In this document: piece after piece, positions 62,235 to 64,000 of the stretch
Position numbering within the stretch: position 1 is the stretch's first letter
How the letters are laid out: each line of letters starts with the position of its first letter
Assembly: GCF_016587375.1 (NCBI RefSeq)
Contig: NZ_BNJG01000003.1
Span: 744,001 to 808,000, forward strand
Origin: Ktedonobacter robiniae
Lineage (GTDB): Bacteria; Chloroflexota; Ktedonobacteria; Ktedonobacterales; Ktedonobacteraceae
Length of the DNA stretch: 64,000 bases
Reading direction: 5' to 3'
Notes under the pieces: generated by a model
Database searches by the model: none
Told to the model about the DNA's origin: nothing
What the model saw: only the letters and a program-made list of their open reading frames with translations
Made by a program: the position numbers and the translations under genes

Positions 62235-62487
62235 TTCAGGTGCACACATCACGTCTGTAATAAAGATAAGTGTCATTCTGGCAACATACAAATCGCGATT
62301 TGGCCTTAATAATTGTAACGCATTTTTTCAAAAATAGAAACATTGTGCGCTTGTGGAGAATGACAAGCGCATGAGCGTATATACGACCGATTTGCGTTAC
62401 AGGGAGATATTATGCTAGAACGTGTCTTCTACCTTGTCTAAGATCAACAATAATAGTTGTCCTATGAGTGTTTAGGAGAGATACGCG
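62235..62487 (+). other. Long 5' leader with possible leader peptide
   Basis: The transcript from 62.21 kb would have a leader of about 275 bases before the gene at 62488. It contains a short frame with a good ribosome site: GGGAG, then ATG at 62412, MLERVFYLV, stop at 62439-62441. No rho-independent hairpin was found between it and the gene. Confidence 0.4.
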
Positions 62488-62724
62488 ATGGAGCAGAAAC
62501 CGAAAACATACATGCTCGTATTCCATCGATCCATGACCTTCCGTAACATTTGTGGCAACTGCACCTTTGTTTCGTCAGGCGAAATAGTGCCCGGCGTTGA
62601 ACTGCTCCAAGAGATCCCGGCTATGTCTGGGTCACCTGCCCTATATGAATTGGCTATGACGTTTGACGGAGAACACAAGGTGCTGATAGTACAGAAGAGC
62701 TTGGTGACCTTGCACCGAGAATAA
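62488..62724 (+). CDS. Small unknown protein
   Basis: A 78-residue soluble protein (MEQKPKTYMLVFHRSMTFRNICGNCTFVSS ... YELAMTFDGEHKVLIVQKSLVTLH) with mixed alpha/beta character and one CGNC pair that might bind metal or form a disulfide. TAGGAGAG lies upstream of the ATG. It ends before a perfect 58-base hairpin and is the only gene downstream of the strong promoter at 62178. No family is recognised. Confidence 0.55.
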   Translation: MEQKPKTYMLVFHRSMTFRNICGNCTFVSSGEIVPGVELLQEIPAMSGSPALYELAMTFDGEHKVLIVQKSLVTLHRE

Positions 62725-62784
62725 AGCACAAAACCGTCTTCAAACAAAACAAAAACAGCTCATGTGCATGGTAGGTGACATGAA

Positions 62785-62842
62785 TACCTTATACAAAGAG
62801 AACGGGACCGTGATCACGGTCCCGTTCTCTTTGTATAAGGTA
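62785..62842. terminator. Perfect 58-nt palindrome, bidirectional terminator
   Basis: Two 29-base arms match without mismatch or loop (62785-62813, 62814-62842). It lies between the small plus-strand gene and the convergent monooxygenase gene. Confidence 0.8.
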
Positions 62843-62930
62843 CTGTCGCCTACTCGAGCTCCCGTTGCTTTCGCACGGGGAGTTCTCAGGTGACTGGCCT
62901 GATCTCCCAATGGCAAAAGGATTATATCTT

Positions 62931-64000
62931 CTAGTGGTGGGGAACGTATCCGAGCAACCGTGATAGACCAGTAAAAATGTCATCAGACCCAACTGGTAGG
63001 GTCGCGGCGTTTTGAGCACGCCAGGCGATAAAGCCATCAGGTCTGACTAACACAGCACCTGAGTCGCTTATCCCATAGCTTGCAAGAAAGCTGCCCTCGC
63101 CATCGCTATACGGCTGATCATGCCCAATCCTGTACAAATCCATAGATAATCCCAACCTGCTTGCCACCTTTGCAAACATCTCCAGCCAGCACTGTCCATT
63201 GGGCCCTGCCAGCAAGACAAAATTGCGTCCATAGAGATCAAGGATGGATATCTGCTCGCCATTGTGGCGTAACCAGACATGGGGAGCACGCGTTCCAGGG
63301 CGTCCCGACGGCTCATTTTCAAAAATCACATCATCATCATTCTCATGAGAAACGGCAGCGGAACGATATCGATAGCCAGAGATCACACTGAAGGCAGTTG
63401 GTTGAGGCGCATCAGGGCTTTTGCGGACACGCATCAGCATCTCCTGAGCACTCCGCGCGATGGCTTCTCTCTGTTCATGGTGCGGCAGACGATAGGCATA
63501 TAACCCGGTGGAAACACTCACGGCGAGATCCGCAGCGGGTTGTCGCTCCTGACCGTAGGTGGACAGGAGATGCTCATGCGCCTGTTTTTTGAGCACGAGT
63601 GCCAGCTTCCAGGCCAGATTGTGGGCATCGGCAATACCGGTGTTAGCCCCAAATGCTCCCATCGTCGTCATCACATGCGCTGCATCCCCGACCAGAAAGA
63701 CACGGTTCTGTTGATAGCGTTCTGCAACGCGTGAAGCAAGTTCCCAGGAAAGCGTGCTCACAATCTTCACGGGCTGGTCGGCGATGCCAATCGCCGCCCG
63801 TACGAGGTCAAGGCAATATGCTTCTGATGGTGCGTCGAGACGTTCGTCGGGCCTGGGTTTGAGATTGGCGAACAGTGCCCAGCGATCTCTCGATGCTCCA
63901 GATTGTCCAAGTATGCCATCAACTGTGGCGTTATTGACAAAACAGAGCGTCACCTTTCGTCCCTGAAGCACCTCGTTCAGATCCATTTGAAACAGGATGC
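62931..64000 (-). CDS. Flavin-dependent aromatic monooxygenase, partial
   Basis: The C-terminal part of a PheA/TfdB-like FAD monooxygenase; the 5' part lies beyond the window edge, since the frame stays open to position 64000 (ILFQMDLNEVL). The FAD ribityl-binding motif is FLVGDAAHVMTTMGAFGANTGIADAHNLAWKL. After it comes the thioredoxin-like C-terminal domain common in phenol hydroxylase relatives (NFVLLAGPNGQCW ... LVRPDGFIAWRA). It hydroxylates an aromatic or polyketide-like substrate with NAD(P)H and oxygen; the substrate is unknown. Confidence 0.9.
   Translation of the reverse strand, partial: ILFQMDLNEVLQGRKVTLCFVNNATVDGILGQSGASRDRWALFANLKPRPDERLDAPSEAYCLDLVRAAIGIADQPVKIVSTLSWELASRVAERYQQNRVFLVGDAAHVMTTMGAFGANTGIADAHNLAWKLALVLKKQAHEHLLSTYGQERQPAADLAVSVSTGLYAYRLPHHEQREAIARSAQEMLMRVRKSPDAPQPTAFSVISGYRYRSAAVSHENDDDVIFENEPSGRPGTRAPHVWLRHNGEQISILDLYGRNFVLLAGPNGQCWLEMFAKVASRLGLSMDLYRIGHDQPYSDGEGSFLASYGISDSGAVLVRPDGFIAWRAQNAATLPVGSDDIFTGLSRLLGYVPHH

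Overview
The window looks like chromosomal DNA of a soil-type member of the Chloroflexota, most likely class Ktedonobacteria. This is inferred from gene content and not from a phylogenetic marker: several two-component systems, membrane-anchored Ser/Thr kinases with zinc-ribbon or WD40 parts, oligopeptide-binding lipoproteins with LVAAC-G lipoboxes, a YHS-less mix of small regulators, and many insertion-sequence remnants at roughly 50 percent GC. No rRNA, tRNA or CRISPR array was recognised.

Layout. 0-9.7 kb: an ArsR/SRPBCC pair, a release-factor-like GGQ protein, a membrane protein, a nucleotidyltransferase with a possible toxin-antitoxin partner, the lipid II flippase MurJ, a MarR-GNAT fusion, a CaCA exchanger and a CDF cation exporter, and a TIM-barrel isomerase. 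10-14 kb: an amino-acid-permease/diguanylate-cyclase fusion and an SdpR/SdpI-type pair behind a perfect 42-bp palindrome. 14-25 kb: three tandem family-5 solute-binding lipoproteins without permeases, followed by a dCache/GAF/PAS histidine kinase and an OmpR-type regulator whose reading frame is broken. 25-31 kb: a WYL regulator with an FAD oxidoreductase, and a complete SsuABC/TauABC-like importer (ATPase, permease, binding protein) preceded by helically phased direct repeats. 31-38 kb: a small Clp_N/ClpX-zinc-finger protein, NADAR, a promoter running straight into a terminator, a flavin-binding protein, a zinc alcohol dehydrogenase and a WD40 kinase.

38-48 kb is a decay zone: remnants of IS6, IS110 and IS605-type tnpB, plus truncated quinone oxidoreductases, a HAD phosphatase and an AlkZ-like gene, lie between intact genes (PAS histidine kinase, NmrA-like protein, acetamidase, TetR, HdeD). 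48-58 kb: aldo/keto reductase, glucose-dehydrogenase-like enzyme, GH15 glucoamylase (frameshifted), a LuxR-type two-component pair whose kinase is frameshifted and 5'-truncated next to a GC-rich haloalkane dehalogenase, and a broken transposase. 58-64 kb: metallophosphoesterase, a second Ser/Thr kinase with an extracellular domain, unknown proteins behind a strong promoter-operator, and the 3' part of a flavin monooxygenase running off the edge.

Genes are mostly short operons separated by long, often perfect hairpins. Four otherwise healthy genes carry one-base shifts (about 24.86, 27.08, 51.92 and 55.41 kb), mostly in G/C runs. These could be real lesions or sequence errors, and they affect how the regulators should be read.
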